Position numbers and translations under genes: made by a program. From assembly GCA_964416385.1 (NCBI GenBank), contig CAYQDW010000039.1, positions 1 through 22,695 of the forward strand: a stretch of DNA of 22,695 bases. Reading direction: 5' to 3'. The notes beneath the pieces were generated by a model. That model had not been told where the DNA came from, made no database searches, and was given only the letters and a program-made list of their open reading frames with translations. The DNA comes from JAUHWL01 sp964416385. Lineage in GTDB: Bacteria; Bacteroidota; Bacteroidia; Flavobacteriales; Schleiferiaceae. This document shows positions 7,530 to 15,636 of the stretch, piece after piece. Every line of letters begins with the position of its first letter. The first letter of the stretch is position 1.

Positions 7530-8327
7530 ATGCCCACCTGCCAATATAAAGACTTACCCGTTTATTTTACAGATGTAGGAAAAGGGCCTGCTGTGGTTTT
7601 AATTCATGGTTTTCTAGAAAGCTCTACCATGTGGGATGCTTATTCTGCCTTTTTCGCAACGCGATATCGTGTAATTTGTATTGATCTTTTCGGCCATGGC
7701 AAAACCGGAAATCTCGGTTATGTTCACAGCATGGAAGAGATGGCAGATGCCGTAAAAACCGTGCTGAATCATCTGCGTTTAAAGCGTTGTGTGATGATTG
7801 GCCACAGCATGGGCGGCTATGTTGCTTTGGCTTTTGCAGAAGCTTTTCCAAAAATGCTACGTGGCCTTTGTTTGTTTTATAGTACGGCACAAGCAGATGA
7901 TGCCGAGAGAAAAGAACTGCGCCTACGGGCCGTTGAAGTTGTTAAACAGAACTATAAAACTTTTATAAAAAGCACAATTCCTGGGCTTTTTGCATCAGAA
8001 AATCTAAAGACCTACCAGAAAGAAATTGCGGCCTTGATTAATGAGGCTCTGCAGATGTCGCCACAGGGTATTGTGGCAGCGCTTATGGGGATGCGTGAGC
8101 GTAAAGACCGTGAAGACCTTTTAACACGTGGCACATTTCCGGTTTGTATTATTTATGGCAAGCAAGATGGCCGTATTACAGTAGACAGTTTACAATCGCA
8201 ACTTGCTGCACCTAATGTGTTGTTTAAGCTTGAAACGCCTCATGGGCACATGGGACATATAGAAGATGCGCAAGAATGTTTAACGTATCTGGATTATTTC
8301 ATCGCCACGGTAACTAAGCGTGCTTAA
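7530..8327 (+). CDS. Alpha/beta hydrolase (MhpC-like)
   Basis: A 265-residue soluble alpha/beta-hydrolase fold protein with no signal peptide. The oxyanion-loop motif VVLIHGFLESSTMW (22-35), the nucleophile elbow GHSMGG (Ser93), the acid in YGKQDGRI (Asp213) and the base in GHMGHIE (His243) form a complete catalytic triad. A helical lid lies at about residues 125-195. The fold does not fix the substrate; carboxylesters, lactones or C-C bonds are possible. It stands alone, divergent from glycosylasparaginase and convergent with the phosphatase gene. The next upstream in-frame region has no better start than the ATG used. Confidence 0.88.
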   Translation: MPTCQYKDLPVYFTDVGKGPAVVLIHGFLESSTMWDAYSAFFATRYRVICIDLFGHGKTGNLGYVHSMEEMADAVKTVLNHLRLKRCVMIGHSMGGYVALAFAEAFPKMLRGLCLFYSTAQADDAERKELRLRAVEVVKQNYKTFIKSTIPGLFASENLKTYQKEIAALINEALQMSPQGIVAALMGMRERKDREDLLTRGTFPVCIIYGKQDGRITVDSLQSQLAAPNVLFKLETPHGHMGHIEDAQECLTYLDYFIATVTKRA

Positions 8328-8400
8328 AGATTGCAATTAAGCTTTTGGCCGGCTTGGCTGTCTTTATTGAGATCTTGAAATGGGTTTAATCTACCGTTTG

Positions 8401-9420
8401 TTATTGCCCTAATGTGTGTTGATAGTATAACGTATCATTAATACCACGGATTTCCACGCGTGTTTCTGGTGTTTCGTCCCAAATAATTTCTATTAATCCC
8501 CAATTTCTTCGGGCAACCAGTGGCGAAATACGGTGTGCATTAGGTTCTATTGTTTTTTGAGCATACACATGGGTCATACCGCTTGAGGTAATGTCATAAA
8601 GCCACTTGTCATCAATTTTAATGCGGCTTACCTCTGCCAAGTGCCTATCGCCACTGAGAATGGCTACAGTGGCCGCGCTACTTTGCGCAAGTAGGTCATA
8701 AAGTCTTTTTTGTTCATGTGGGAAGTTTGCCCACTTTTCAAAGCCATGTTCTTCAGAAATGGCCTGAATAGAAGAACCAACTAACAACACATCTACATCT
8801 GTCTGGCGCACTTGATCTTCTAACCAGCGCCATTGCGCATCGCCAAGCATGCTCCCCTCAGATGCGGCCATATAACGCCCTCTACCGGTTGTGTCTGGCG
8901 CAAGTGCATCGCGAAACCAACGGGTATCTAACAATATGATTTTCACCCGCTTTCCTTCTTCACCAAAAGTGTATTGCTGATACACCCCCGGGTAATCACG
9001 TACAGGGTCATCTTGTGGCACGTCTAAAAATTCAAGCATTAGCGCTTTGCTTTCCTCACGTGCGGGAAACTCTTTGCCGCCATCATTAGCGCCATAATCA
9101 TGGTCATCCCAAGTGCCTATAACTTTTACGCCACTTTTCAAAAATTGCTGATAGCCTACTTGCGCCTTTTGGCGGGCATACTTTTCTGCCAAAACATTCG
9201 GGTCTTCGCTATCGCCATAAATGTTATCGCCTAACCAAATAAACACTTCGGGATTGTGGGTTGCAACGGCATCCCAAATAAGGTTAACCGAATCTTGTAT
9301 AGCGCAGCTACCAAAAGCGATTGTGGTTTTGTTGGTTGACGTTGTTTTTTCGTCAGGCTGCTCTTTGGTATTACATGCGGCCAAGATCACCGCAGACATT
9401 ATGAGGTAGCGTATCTTCAT
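8401..9420 (-). CDS. PhoD-like metallophosphatase lipoprotein
   Basis: A 339-residue lipoprotein: the signal peptide ends in a lipobox (ILAAC, Cys16). It matches the PhoD-like alkaline phosphatase/phosphodiesterase family of calcineurin-type metalloenzymes, with FGSC (36-39), WLGDNIYGD (62-70), TWDDHDYG (103-110), LLDTRWFR (163-170) and LSGDRH (255-260) supplying the metal ligands. It lacks the longer N-terminal domain of classical PhoD, so it belongs to the shorter branch common in Bacteroidota. It probably hydrolyses phosphomono- or diesters at the cell envelope; the substrate is not known. It lies 59 bases downstream of the aldo/keto reductase on the same strand and has its own promoter candidate. 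Confidence 0.9.
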   Translation of the reverse strand: MKIRYLIMSAVILAACNTKEQPDEKTTSTNKTTIAFGSCAIQDSVNLIWDAVATHNPEVFIWLGDNIYGDSEDPNVLAEKYARQKAQVGYQQFLKSGVKVIGTWDDHDYGANDGGKEFPAREESKALMLEFLDVPQDDPVRDYPGVYQQYTFGEEGKRVKIILLDTRWFRDALAPDTTGRGRYMAASEGSMLGDAQWRWLEDQVRQTDVDVLLVGSSIQAISEEHGFEKWANFPHEQKRLYDLLAQSSAATVAILSGDRHLAEVSRIKIDDKWLYDITSSGMTHVYAQKTIEPNAHRISPLVARRNWGLIEIIWDETPETRVEIRGINDTLYYQHTLGQ

Positions 9421-9441
9421 GATTGCGTTTTTTTAACACAC

Positions 9442-9449
9442 CAAAAATA
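9442..9449 (-). promoter_or_regulatory. Candidate -7 promoter box for the PhoD-like gene
   Basis: TATTTTTG on the minus strand matches the Bacteroidota -7 consensus TAnnTTTG and lies 21 bases before the ATG. No convincing -33 TTTG was seen. Confidence 0.35.
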
Positions 9450-9479
9450 AACGCCTTAAGTTATCTGTATGTAACCTGA

Positions 9480-10463
9480 TTAATAAGGAGGATGTATTGG
9501 TTTGTTTTCTAGGATTTCTTCAATCTTCGTCATGATTTCTGCCGTGAGTTTACCTACTACCGCAGGCGCTTGAATGTTTTCTTGTAGTTGTAAAACGTTA
9601 GAGGCGCCCAAGATTACGGTGCTTACATTAGGGTTTTTTAAACACCATGCTATGGCGAGTTGTGCAGGAGTGCAGCCTAAATCGGCAGCCAAATCGGCAA
9701 TTTTTTTAGCGCGATTTAACTTGTCTGTTACCACATTCATATCGCGTAACCAGCTCAATTCATCGCGGTTTAAGCGATAGCCTTCTTGAATGCCATCTTT
9801 GTATTTGTTGGTGAGAATACCACTTGCCAATGGGCTCCAAATGGTTGTGCCCAAGCCCACAGTCTTGTAAATCTGGCTGAATTCAACCTCTACTTTTTCG
9901 CGGTGCAACATGTTATACTGAGGCTGCTCCATGGTAGGGCCAATGAGGTTGTATTGCTTTGCAACCATGTGTGCTTCCATAATTTCTTGGGCGCTCCACT
10001 CGCTGGTACCCCAATACAGAATCTTACCTTGTGTTATAAGGTTGTGCATGGTCCACACGGTTTCTTCAATAGGTGTGGCTTTGTCTGGGCGATGACAAAA
10101 AAGCATATCCAAATAATCTACGCGCAACCGCTTTAGCGCTTGCTCTGTAGCCTCTACCATGTGTTTGCGGTGTAATCCTTTACGATGCGGCAGCTGGCTA
10201 CCTGTACCCCAAAAGATTTTTGATGACACCAAATATTCATCACGCCCCCAACCCAGCTCATGGATAATTTTACCCATAACTTCTTCACTTTGCCCATTGG
10301 CATATACCTCTGCATTATCAAAAAAGTTGATTCCCGCATCAAAAGCGGTTACCATGAGTTGTTTAGAAATGGTGTTATCTATCTGGTTGCCAAACGTTAT
10401 CCAGCTGCCAAAGCTGAGTTCTGAAACAGGAAGGCCTGATTTGCCAAGACGTCTGTATTCCAT
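9480..10463 (-). CDS. Aldo/keto reductase, potassium-channel beta-subunit (Kv-beta) type
   Basis: A 327-residue cytoplasmic NADPH-dependent oxidoreductase. The catalytic tetrad can be placed: Asp49 and Tyr54 in FFDNAEVYANG, Lys82 in VSSKIFWG and His124 in DMLFCHRPD. Family features include MEYRRLGKSGLPVSELSFG at the start, YWGTSEWSAQEIMEA and EQPQYNMLHREKVE. It probably reduces aldehydes or ketones; similar bacterial proteins act on methylglyoxal, but no context supports a substrate here. The start at 10463 is chosen because the 22 extra residues of the longer frame run back into the rseP terminator. It is followed by the PhoD-like gene. Confidence 0.92.
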   Translation of the reverse strand: MEYRRLGKSGLPVSELSFGSWITFGNQIDNTISKQLMVTAFDAGINFFDNAEVYANGQSEEVMGKIIHELGWGRDEYLVSSKIFWGTGSQLPHRKGLHRKHMVEATEQALKRLRVDYLDMLFCHRPDKATPIEETVWTMHNLITQGKILYWGTSEWSAQEIMEAHMVAKQYNLIGPTMEQPQYNMLHREKVEVEFSQIYKTVGLGTTIWSPLASGILTNKYKDGIQEGYRLNRDELSWLRDMNVVTDKLNRAKKIADLAADLGCTPAQLAIAWCLKNPNVSTVILGASNVLQLQENIQAPAVVGKLTAEIMTKIEEILENKPIHPPY

Positions 10464-10514
10464 TGTGGGTTTGCTTTTTTGAAGTTTAAGGTTCGAAGTT
10501 ATGGTAACATTTTC

Positions 10515-10548
10515 TAAAAAAGAACCCATCCGCGTAAAGCAGATGGGT
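10515..10548 (-). terminator. Rho-independent terminator of rseP
   Basis: The stem ACCCATC-C-GC (10524-10533) pairs with GC-A-GATGGGT (10539-10548), with one mismatch and a 5-base loop, followed on the minus strand by six Ts. It lies about 32 bases after the rseP stop. A T-run on the plus side (10556-10561) could make it partly bidirectional. Confidence 0.8.
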
Positions 10549-10579
10549 CATGATCTTTTTTAGTTAAGCTATTAAATTT

Positions 10580-11908
10580 TTATCCCTTGCCAATTGCTCT
10601 AAGAATATCTTGGCCATTAGCAAATACGAGTAAAGCCAACAGCAAGAAGAACCCAACCATTTGGGCATACTCTAGCACTTTTGTACTTGGCTTACGGCCG
10701 GTAACCATTTCATAAAGCGTAAACACTACATGGCCGCCATCAAGAGCAGGTATGGGCAAAATATTTAGGAACCCAAGCATCAGACTTAAAAATGCGGTAA
10801 ACTCCCAAAAGCGCTGCCAATCCCAAGTGTCTGAGTATTGCTGTAAGATGGTATAAAATCCTCCGACTTCTTTATAAGCGCCGGTATTAAAGTTAAAGAT
10901 GAGTTTAAACTGGCGCACATAGCTGCTCAGCTTATCCCAAGTACTTTTTACAGCACCACTCATTGCCTCACCAAAGGTGAACTCTTTCGTTTTTAGGGTA
11001 TAAAATCGATCTAAATTTTGCACCAAGCCAATACCGATAACACTGTCTTGAGGCACAGATAACATAATATCAACCGTATTGCCAGCGCGCATTGCCGTTA
11101 ACGTAATGTCTTGCCCAGCGTACTTGGGGATAGAATCTTTGTATTGGTCAAAAAATAACATCTGGTGGCCGTTAAGAGCAATCAAGCTGTCATTGATCTG
11201 CAGTCCCGCTTTTTCTGCTGCGCTGCCTTCAGAAAAACCACCTACCACATACGGCATGCGCGGTACAATTAAATCTGCATAGCCACGGGTTTCTACCAAT
11301 TTTGTAATGCCCGCTTCTGTAATGGCAATCCGCTCAACTTGGCCTGCCCGGTCTACTTCAATAAAACCATCTTGCCCCAGTGTTATTTCAAGTGCGGCTT
11401 CGCGAAAATTATCTGGCACCTTACCGTTTACAGAGATAATCTTATCGCCATTTTGTAGTCCTATTTCTTTACCCGCTTCATTGGTCCAGATGCCGTAGGT
11501 AAGGGCATCGTTTGGCAAATACATTTCACCATAATGAAAAAGCACAAAAACATAAATGAGGTACCCCAAGATGAAGTTCACCAAAACCCCACCTGTTAAA
11601 ATGATGAGGCGCTGCCATGCTGGTTTGGCCCGAAACTCCCACGGTTGAGGCGGTTCGTTCAAGGCCTCGGTATCCATGCTTTCATCAACCATGCCTGATA
11701 TTTTCACATAACCACCTAAGGGCAGCCAACCAATACCATAAACGGTATCGCCAATTTTCTTTTTGAAGAGTGCAAACTTCCAATCAAAAAACAGGAAGAA
11801 CTTTTCTACGCGCGTTTTAAAAATTTTGGCCGGTATAAAATGCCCCAATTCATGGAGCACAATAAGAATTGAAAGACCGAGTATAAGTTGAGTGAGTTTA
11901 ATCCACAT
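10580..11908 (-). CDS. rseP: Site-2 intramembrane metalloprotease RseP
   Basis: A 442-residue M50-family zinc protease that cuts transmembrane anchors such as those of anti-sigma factors during envelope stress. The first helix carries the zinc motif HELGH (19-23), followed by GWLPLGGYVKISG (60-72). Two PDZ-like regions follow (about 125-215 and 220-290; the second contains GGFSEGSAAEKAGLQIND). The C-terminal membrane part has NILPIPALDGGH (382-393), where Asp390 is the third zinc ligand. The length fits the family. No cognate anti-sigma factor or sigma factor lies in the window. It is followed by a clear terminator and preceded by its own promoter candidate, so it is probably monocistronic. 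Confidence 0.95.
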   Translation of the reverse strand: MWIKLTQLILGLSILIVLHELGHFIPAKIFKTRVEKFFLFFDWKFALFKKKIGDTVYGIGWLPLGGYVKISGMVDESMDTEALNEPPQPWEFRAKPAWQRLIILTGGVLVNFILGYLIYVFVLFHYGEMYLPNDALTYGIWTNEAGKEIGLQNGDKIISVNGKVPDNFREAALEITLGQDGFIEVDRAGQVERIAITEAGITKLVETRGYADLIVPRMPYVVGGFSEGSAAEKAGLQINDSLIALNGHQMLFFDQYKDSIPKYAGQDITLTAMRAGNTVDIMLSVPQDSVIGIGLVQNLDRFYTLKTKEFTFGEAMSGAVKSTWDKLSSYVRQFKLIFNFNTGAYKEVGGFYTILQQYSDTWDWQRFWEFTAFLSLMLGFLNILPIPALDGGHVVFTLYEMVTGRKPSTKVLEYAQMVGFFLLLALLVFANGQDILRAIGKG

Positions 11909-11930
11909 ACGTCATAAAAATCAAAGTTTG

Positions 11931-11938
11931 CAAAACTA
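11931..11938 (-). promoter_or_regulatory. Candidate -7 promoter box for rseP
   Basis: TAGTTTTG on the minus strand fits TAnnTTTG and lies 22 bases before the rseP ATG, nearly the same spacing as the box before the PhoD-like gene. The -33 element is not clear. Confidence 0.4.
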
Positions 11939-11963
11939 CGGTATTATAACCGCAAGGCCGATA

Positions 11964-11992
11964 AATGTTTTGGCACGTGCCGTTAATGTTTT
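11964..11992. promoter_or_regulatory. Palindrome GGCACGTGCC between two AATGTTTT repeats
   Basis: A perfect 10-base palindrome (11972-11981) is flanked by direct AATGTTTT repeats at 11964-11971 and 11985-11992. It lies just after the M1 peptidase stop and upstream of rseP. It may be an operator or a weak transcription stop; no proper T-run follows it. Confidence 0.35.
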
Positions 11993-11999
11993 ATAAAAG

Positions 12000-14522
12000 T
12001 TATTGGGCCGCTTTTAGCGCATCTACTTTTTGTTGGGCATAGTCGCGTATGGCTTTACGGTTTTTTGCCGCTTCGGGCGATGCAGATGGTGTTACTTCAG
12101 GAATCCGGTCTGTATTTTCCACTAAAAAACGGTATGCATAGTACTGCACATTGCCAGCAGATGCATCGCGGGCACGTTCTGCCAACAGGTCTACCATGGC
12201 CATGCCTGCTGCACCGCCGCGCACAAAATAGCTGCCGAGATAGGCGTACCAATAAATCGCAGTAATGCCTCCTTCTTGCATTGCAAAAGCATCTGTTTGC
12301 ATAAGCTGTTCAACACTACCGTGCTTGGTAATGGTTATAAGTGCGGCATCTTGCCAGGTGCCCCCGTTTGCAGAAAGTGAATCTTGTGCCAAGCGCACAG
12401 CAGCTTCAGGTTCAAAGCGCGCCAGCGCAAGTAGTGCCGCCTCATTTACCTGCTGCGAGATGTAGGCCAAATTTTTGCGATATGTATCAACATCATTCTT
12501 ATTGTAGATTTCGCTCCACACCTCTATGGCCATTGCGCGTACTCTTGGGTTTTCATCTGCCAAAAGTTTTTTAACCGTGCTTTCTAGTTTTTTGCGGCCG
12601 TTCTCGTCCCAGGTCTCTGCACTATTTAGCCCCAACCACCGTATGGCCCAAAACTTATCGTCCATGGCTATGCCAGCAATGGTGCTTCGTAAATTCACAT
12701 TGCGATTTTCTAAAAGCTGTTCTGCGGCCAAAAACCGATCTAAAGGCAATGCGCTTTTACCCAATTGGCTTAACCATTCTTTGTCACTTTGTTTTACTGT
12801 GATTTCTGCCAAAAGGTAGTTCTCCGCATCAAACTTGATCAAATTCGGGGCGGCATCCAGCGGAAAGCTAAACACCTGTTCTTGGGCAGAGACCTCTACC
12901 CAATGCTCTTGTTTTCCAGATTGGGTATACACGGCAATTTTAACAGGCAAACGATAAACAGGATAGCGGGTAAGGTCTTGTGTTTGCGTTACTTTTAGTT
13001 GGGCCATCCGTGCCTCAGCATCCCAGCTTGGTGTTATGGTAAGCTGTGGGTGCCCTGCATTCATAAACCACTGATCAAAAAACCAGCGCAAATCTCGCCC
13101 TGTTGTTTTTTCAAATGCTTTGCGGAGGTCTGAAATCTCTGCTGCTTGGTAAGCGTTATCTGTTAAATAGCGTTGTAGTGAGGCAAAAAAAGCATCATCG
13201 CCAACGGTATGGCGCAACATGTGCAAAATACGGCTGCCTTTAGCGTAGCTGTGGCTGTCAAACATTTCTAGCGGATCCGTTACATTTTCACGAATCATTT
13301 TTTCAGCCTTACCATATCTAAACTCGTTTAAATAGGCGCGCAGATCGTTTCGCAGTGCCCAGGTGGCCTCATCGGGGCCGTATTTCCATTCTTTCCAAAT
13401 AATTTCTCCATAGGTTGCAAAACTTTCGTTTAGCGGCAGTTGGCCCCAATCTTCACAAGTAACCAAATCGCCAAACCATTGGTGAAAAAGTTCATGGGCA
13501 ATAACATCTTCATGAGTATCATCTGCAAAGGCACGCGGTGTGGTATAAAGAAAATCGCCATGTACGGTGGCCGTTGTATTTTCCATGGCGCCACTTACGT
13601 AATCGCGCACCACAATTTGGTCATATTTAGGCCATGGGTACGGCACGCCCAGCTTGCCACTAAAATAGGTGATCATGCTTGGTGTGTTTCCAAAAATGCG
13701 TTGTGCAGCAGATTTCCACTCTGGCTCTACAAAGTAGCGCACTGGTTTATCTTGCCATCGGGTGCCCACGGTATCAAATTTACCTCCGCCCAACATCACC
13801 AAATATGGGGCATGGGGTTGTGTCATCCGCCAATAATCGGTACGCGTACCATCGCCATTATCAGTTCTAAATTCTAGCTCGCCATTGCTCAGCGTAAGCC
13901 AGTCGTTCTTAACTGTGATGCCTATGCGGTGGGTCATTTTTTCATGCGGTTTATCTACCGTTGGGAACCAAGCTGAGTTACTTTCGGGCTCGCCTTGTGT
14001 CCAAAACTGTTGCATGCGGGTGGCGCTGCTATCTATAAAGTAAAAACCTTTGGCGTCTGTAATGGCGCGTCCACCTTCGCGCTCAAGAGAATCTGGCAGA
14101 GCGGTATACGCTATGAAAAGATGTATAACCTCATCTTTTTTTACATGTTTATCTAGTCCAATGCGTATTTGTTTTCCGTTGTAAGTGTATGCCAGCTGCT
14201 TTTTAACCGCACCATCAAAGCGTGCCACATCATGTATGTGAAAACCTTTAGCATCAAGCACCGCGGTATCTATGGCATAGAAATAGGGCTTTAAGTAAAT
14301 ATCGGCCTTACCCTCTATGGCGTGCTTTTGCCAATTGAGTTGCAACTCTAAATCTGTATGCAGCACATCTATTGTAATGTCTGGCGCACTATATGTTTTT
14401 GCTGATGCCACTTTGGGCGCTACAATATCTATCTCCTCTAATATGATTTGGTTTTCTTGAGCTTTTGCCAGAAATCCAACAAATAACACCCCTGCCAGAA
14501 TTAATTTTTCCAACCTTTGCAT
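12000..14522 (-). CDS. Exported M1-family aminopeptidase with C-terminal helical-repeat region
   Basis: An 840-residue zinc aminopeptidase with a signal peptide (MQRLEKLILAGVLFVGFLAKAQ) that trims peptides outside the cytoplasm. The N-terminal beta-saddle (about 50-245) is followed by the catalytic domain with the exopeptidase motif GAMEN (311-315), zinc motif HELFH (343-347) and third ligand Glu366 in LNESFATYGE. The segment after about residue 580 is helical, repetitive and HEAT-like. A family role in taking peptides from exported proteolysis fits with glycopeptide use by neighbouring genes, but this is inference. It is divergent from the biotin carrier gene. A TATAATTTG sequence upstream resembles a promoter box. 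Confidence 0.94.
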   Translation of the reverse strand: MQRLEKLILAGVLFVGFLAKAQENQIILEEIDIVAPKVASAKTYSAPDITIDVLHTDLELQLNWQKHAIEGKADIYLKPYFYAIDTAVLDAKGFHIHDVARFDGAVKKQLAYTYNGKQIRIGLDKHVKKDEVIHLFIAYTALPDSLEREGGRAITDAKGFYFIDSSATRMQQFWTQGEPESNSAWFPTVDKPHEKMTHRIGITVKNDWLTLSNGELEFRTDNGDGTRTDYWRMTQPHAPYLVMLGGGKFDTVGTRWQDKPVRYFVEPEWKSAAQRIFGNTPSMITYFSGKLGVPYPWPKYDQIVVRDYVSGAMENTTATVHGDFLYTTPRAFADDTHEDVIAHELFHQWFGDLVTCEDWGQLPLNESFATYGEIIWKEWKYGPDEATWALRNDLRAYLNEFRYGKAEKMIRENVTDPLEMFDSHSYAKGSRILHMLRHTVGDDAFFASLQRYLTDNAYQAAEISDLRKAFEKTTGRDLRWFFDQWFMNAGHPQLTITPSWDAEARMAQLKVTQTQDLTRYPVYRLPVKIAVYTQSGKQEHWVEVSAQEQVFSFPLDAAPNLIKFDAENYLLAEITVKQSDKEWLSQLGKSALPLDRFLAAEQLLENRNVNLRSTIAGIAMDDKFWAIRWLGLNSAETWDENGRKKLESTVKKLLADENPRVRAMAIEVWSEIYNKNDVDTYRKNLAYISQQVNEAALLALARFEPEAAVRLAQDSLSANGGTWQDAALITITKHGSVEQLMQTDAFAMQEGGITAIYWYAYLGSYFVRGGAAGMAMVDLLAERARDASAGNVQYYAYRFLVENTDRIPEVTPSASPEAAKNRKAIRDYAQQKVDALKAAQ

Positions 14523-14558
14523 GTGCTTACTTTTACGGGCGAATTAACAAATTATATC

Positions 14559-15062
14559 ATGTATACGATACGTTCTGGCAATCAAAGCTTTAATGTGCAA
14601 CTAGACCCAAAAGCCACGCGGGGCACGCTCAATGAAGAGACCGTTTCTTTTGACTTGGCCAGTGTTGGCGAAAATGCACTGAGTTTGATTATGAACAACA
14701 CCAGCTATACTGTACAGATTGTAAAGGCTGATTTTAAAAACAAGACGTTTAGCATTGTTGTTAATGGCAGAGAATATGAGGTAACAGCCAAGGATGAATT
14801 TGATGTGCTGCTTGATCAGATGGGGCTTGCCTCTTTAAATCAACAAAAAGTAAACACCTTAAAAGCACCAATGCCAGGACTGGTGTTAGATGTATTGGTG
14901 GCCCCAGGCCAAGAAGTTACAAAAGACACCCCGCTCATTATTTTAGAGGCGATGAAGATGGAGAATGTATTGAAGAGTCCTGGGGATGGCAAAGTGAAGA
15001 GCTTGGGAATAAAAAAGGGCGATGCCGTAGAAAAAAATCACATTTTATTAACTTTTGAATAA
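14559..15062 (+). CDS. Biotin carboxyl carrier protein of an acyl-CoA carboxylase
   Basis: A 167-residue cytoplasmic protein that carries CO2 on biotin between the carboxylase and transferase subunits of an acetyl/propionyl-CoA carboxylase. The C-terminal biotinyl domain starts near KAPMPGLVLDVLV (102-114) and has the biotinylation motif EAMKMEN (Lys133). The N-terminal 90 residues are a beta-rich region typical of the Bacteroidota small carrier. The start at 14559 is chosen because the longer frame from 14517 overlaps the divergent peptidase gene. Carboxylase and transferase subunits are not in the window. It ends 9 bases before the DUF4399 gene, so the two are probably cotranscribed. Confidence 0.9.
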   Translation: MYTIRSGNQSFNVQLDPKATRGTLNEETVSFDLASVGENALSLIMNNTSYTVQIVKADFKNKTFSIVVNGREYEVTAKDEFDVLLDQMGLASLNQQKVNTLKAPMPGLVLDVLVAPGQEVTKDTPLIILEAMKMENVLKSPGDGKVKSLGIKKGDAVEKNHILLTFE

Positions 15063-15071
15063 ACATAAATT

Positions 15072-15560
15072 ATGACGATTAAGAACATCTTTTATACCGC
15101 ATTGATTACAGCTGGTATGCTTAGCTGCACCAATAGCGAAGAAGCCGCTACTGAAACACACATGCACGACCATGACCACAGCGCCATGGAAGAGACCACT
15201 AACCCTGATGCGCTTTATGTGCCTGAGGGCGCGCGCGTTTTCTTCGCAAACCTCAATGATGGCGACACCGTTACTTCGCCTCTTTTTATTCAATTTGGGA
15301 TTGAAGGCATGGAGGTTAAGCCCGCAGGAGAAATTGTTAAAGGCACTGGCCATCACCACATTATTATTGATGATACGTTTACCGCGCTTGGTGCCGTTGT
15401 TGGTAATGATGATGCGCATATCCACTTTGGGGGCGGACAAACAGAAACGGAGCTAGAGCTATCTCCTGGTGAACACCGCCTGGTTATGCAATTTGCCAAT
15501 GGTATACACCAAAGTTATGGTGAGCAAATGAGTGCTGCGATAACCGTATTTGTTAAATAG
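15072..15560 (+). CDS. Histidine-rich DUF4399 lipoprotein
   Basis: A 162-residue lipoprotein whose signal peptide ends in a lipobox (GMLSC, Cys19). After the lipidation site is a His-rich stretch, THMHDHDHSAM (29-39). The DUF4399 domain follows (about 48-162): PEGARVFFANLNDGDTVTSP (51-70), GTGHHHIIID (91-100), DAHIHFGGGQTET (114-126) and GEHRLVMQFANG (133-144). The conserved histidines 94-96, 116, 118 and 135 suggest metal binding, but the domain's function is not known to me. It follows the biotin carrier gene at 9 bases and is closed by a strong terminator. Confidence 0.85.
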   Translation: MTIKNIFYTALITAGMLSCTNSEEAATETHMHDHDHSAMEETTNPDALYVPEGARVFFANLNDGDTVTSPLFIQFGIEGMEVKPAGEIVKGTGHHHIIIDDTFTALGAVVGNDDAHIHFGGGQTETELELSPGEHRLVMQFANGIHQSYGEQMSAAITVFVK

Positions 15561-15580
15561 GCAACTTACTCACAAGCATT

Positions 15581-15619
15581 AAAAAACCCCTGAATTTCTA
15601 AGAAATTCAGGGGTTTTTT
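15581..15619. terminator. Strong bidirectional terminator
   Basis: Six As, then CCCCTGAATTT (15587-15597), the loop CTAAG, AAATTCAGGGG (15603-15613) and six Ts. The 11-bp perfect stem with A-run and T-run ends transcripts of the DUF4399 gene from the left and the 3-hydroxyacyl-CoA dehydrogenase gene from the right. Confidence 0.95.
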
Positions 15620-15636
15620 GTGTCTTTATCTTTTGT

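Noticed and set aside
9060..9080. Further copy of the GCGGGAAACT repeat
   Set aside because: The match (TGCGGGAAACTC) is short and lies within conserved PhoD-like coding sequence, so it is coincidence.
10464..10529. N-terminal extension of the aldo/keto reductase
   Set aside because: The extra 22 codons overlap the rseP terminator and do not match the family; the start at 10463 does.
13440..13877. 145-codon plus-strand frame opposite the M1 peptidase
   Set aside because: It lies fully antisense to the catalytic domain and has no recognisable domain.
14517..14558. N-terminal extension of the biotin carrier protein
   Set aside because: It would overlap the start of the divergent peptidase gene and adds no family-like sequence.
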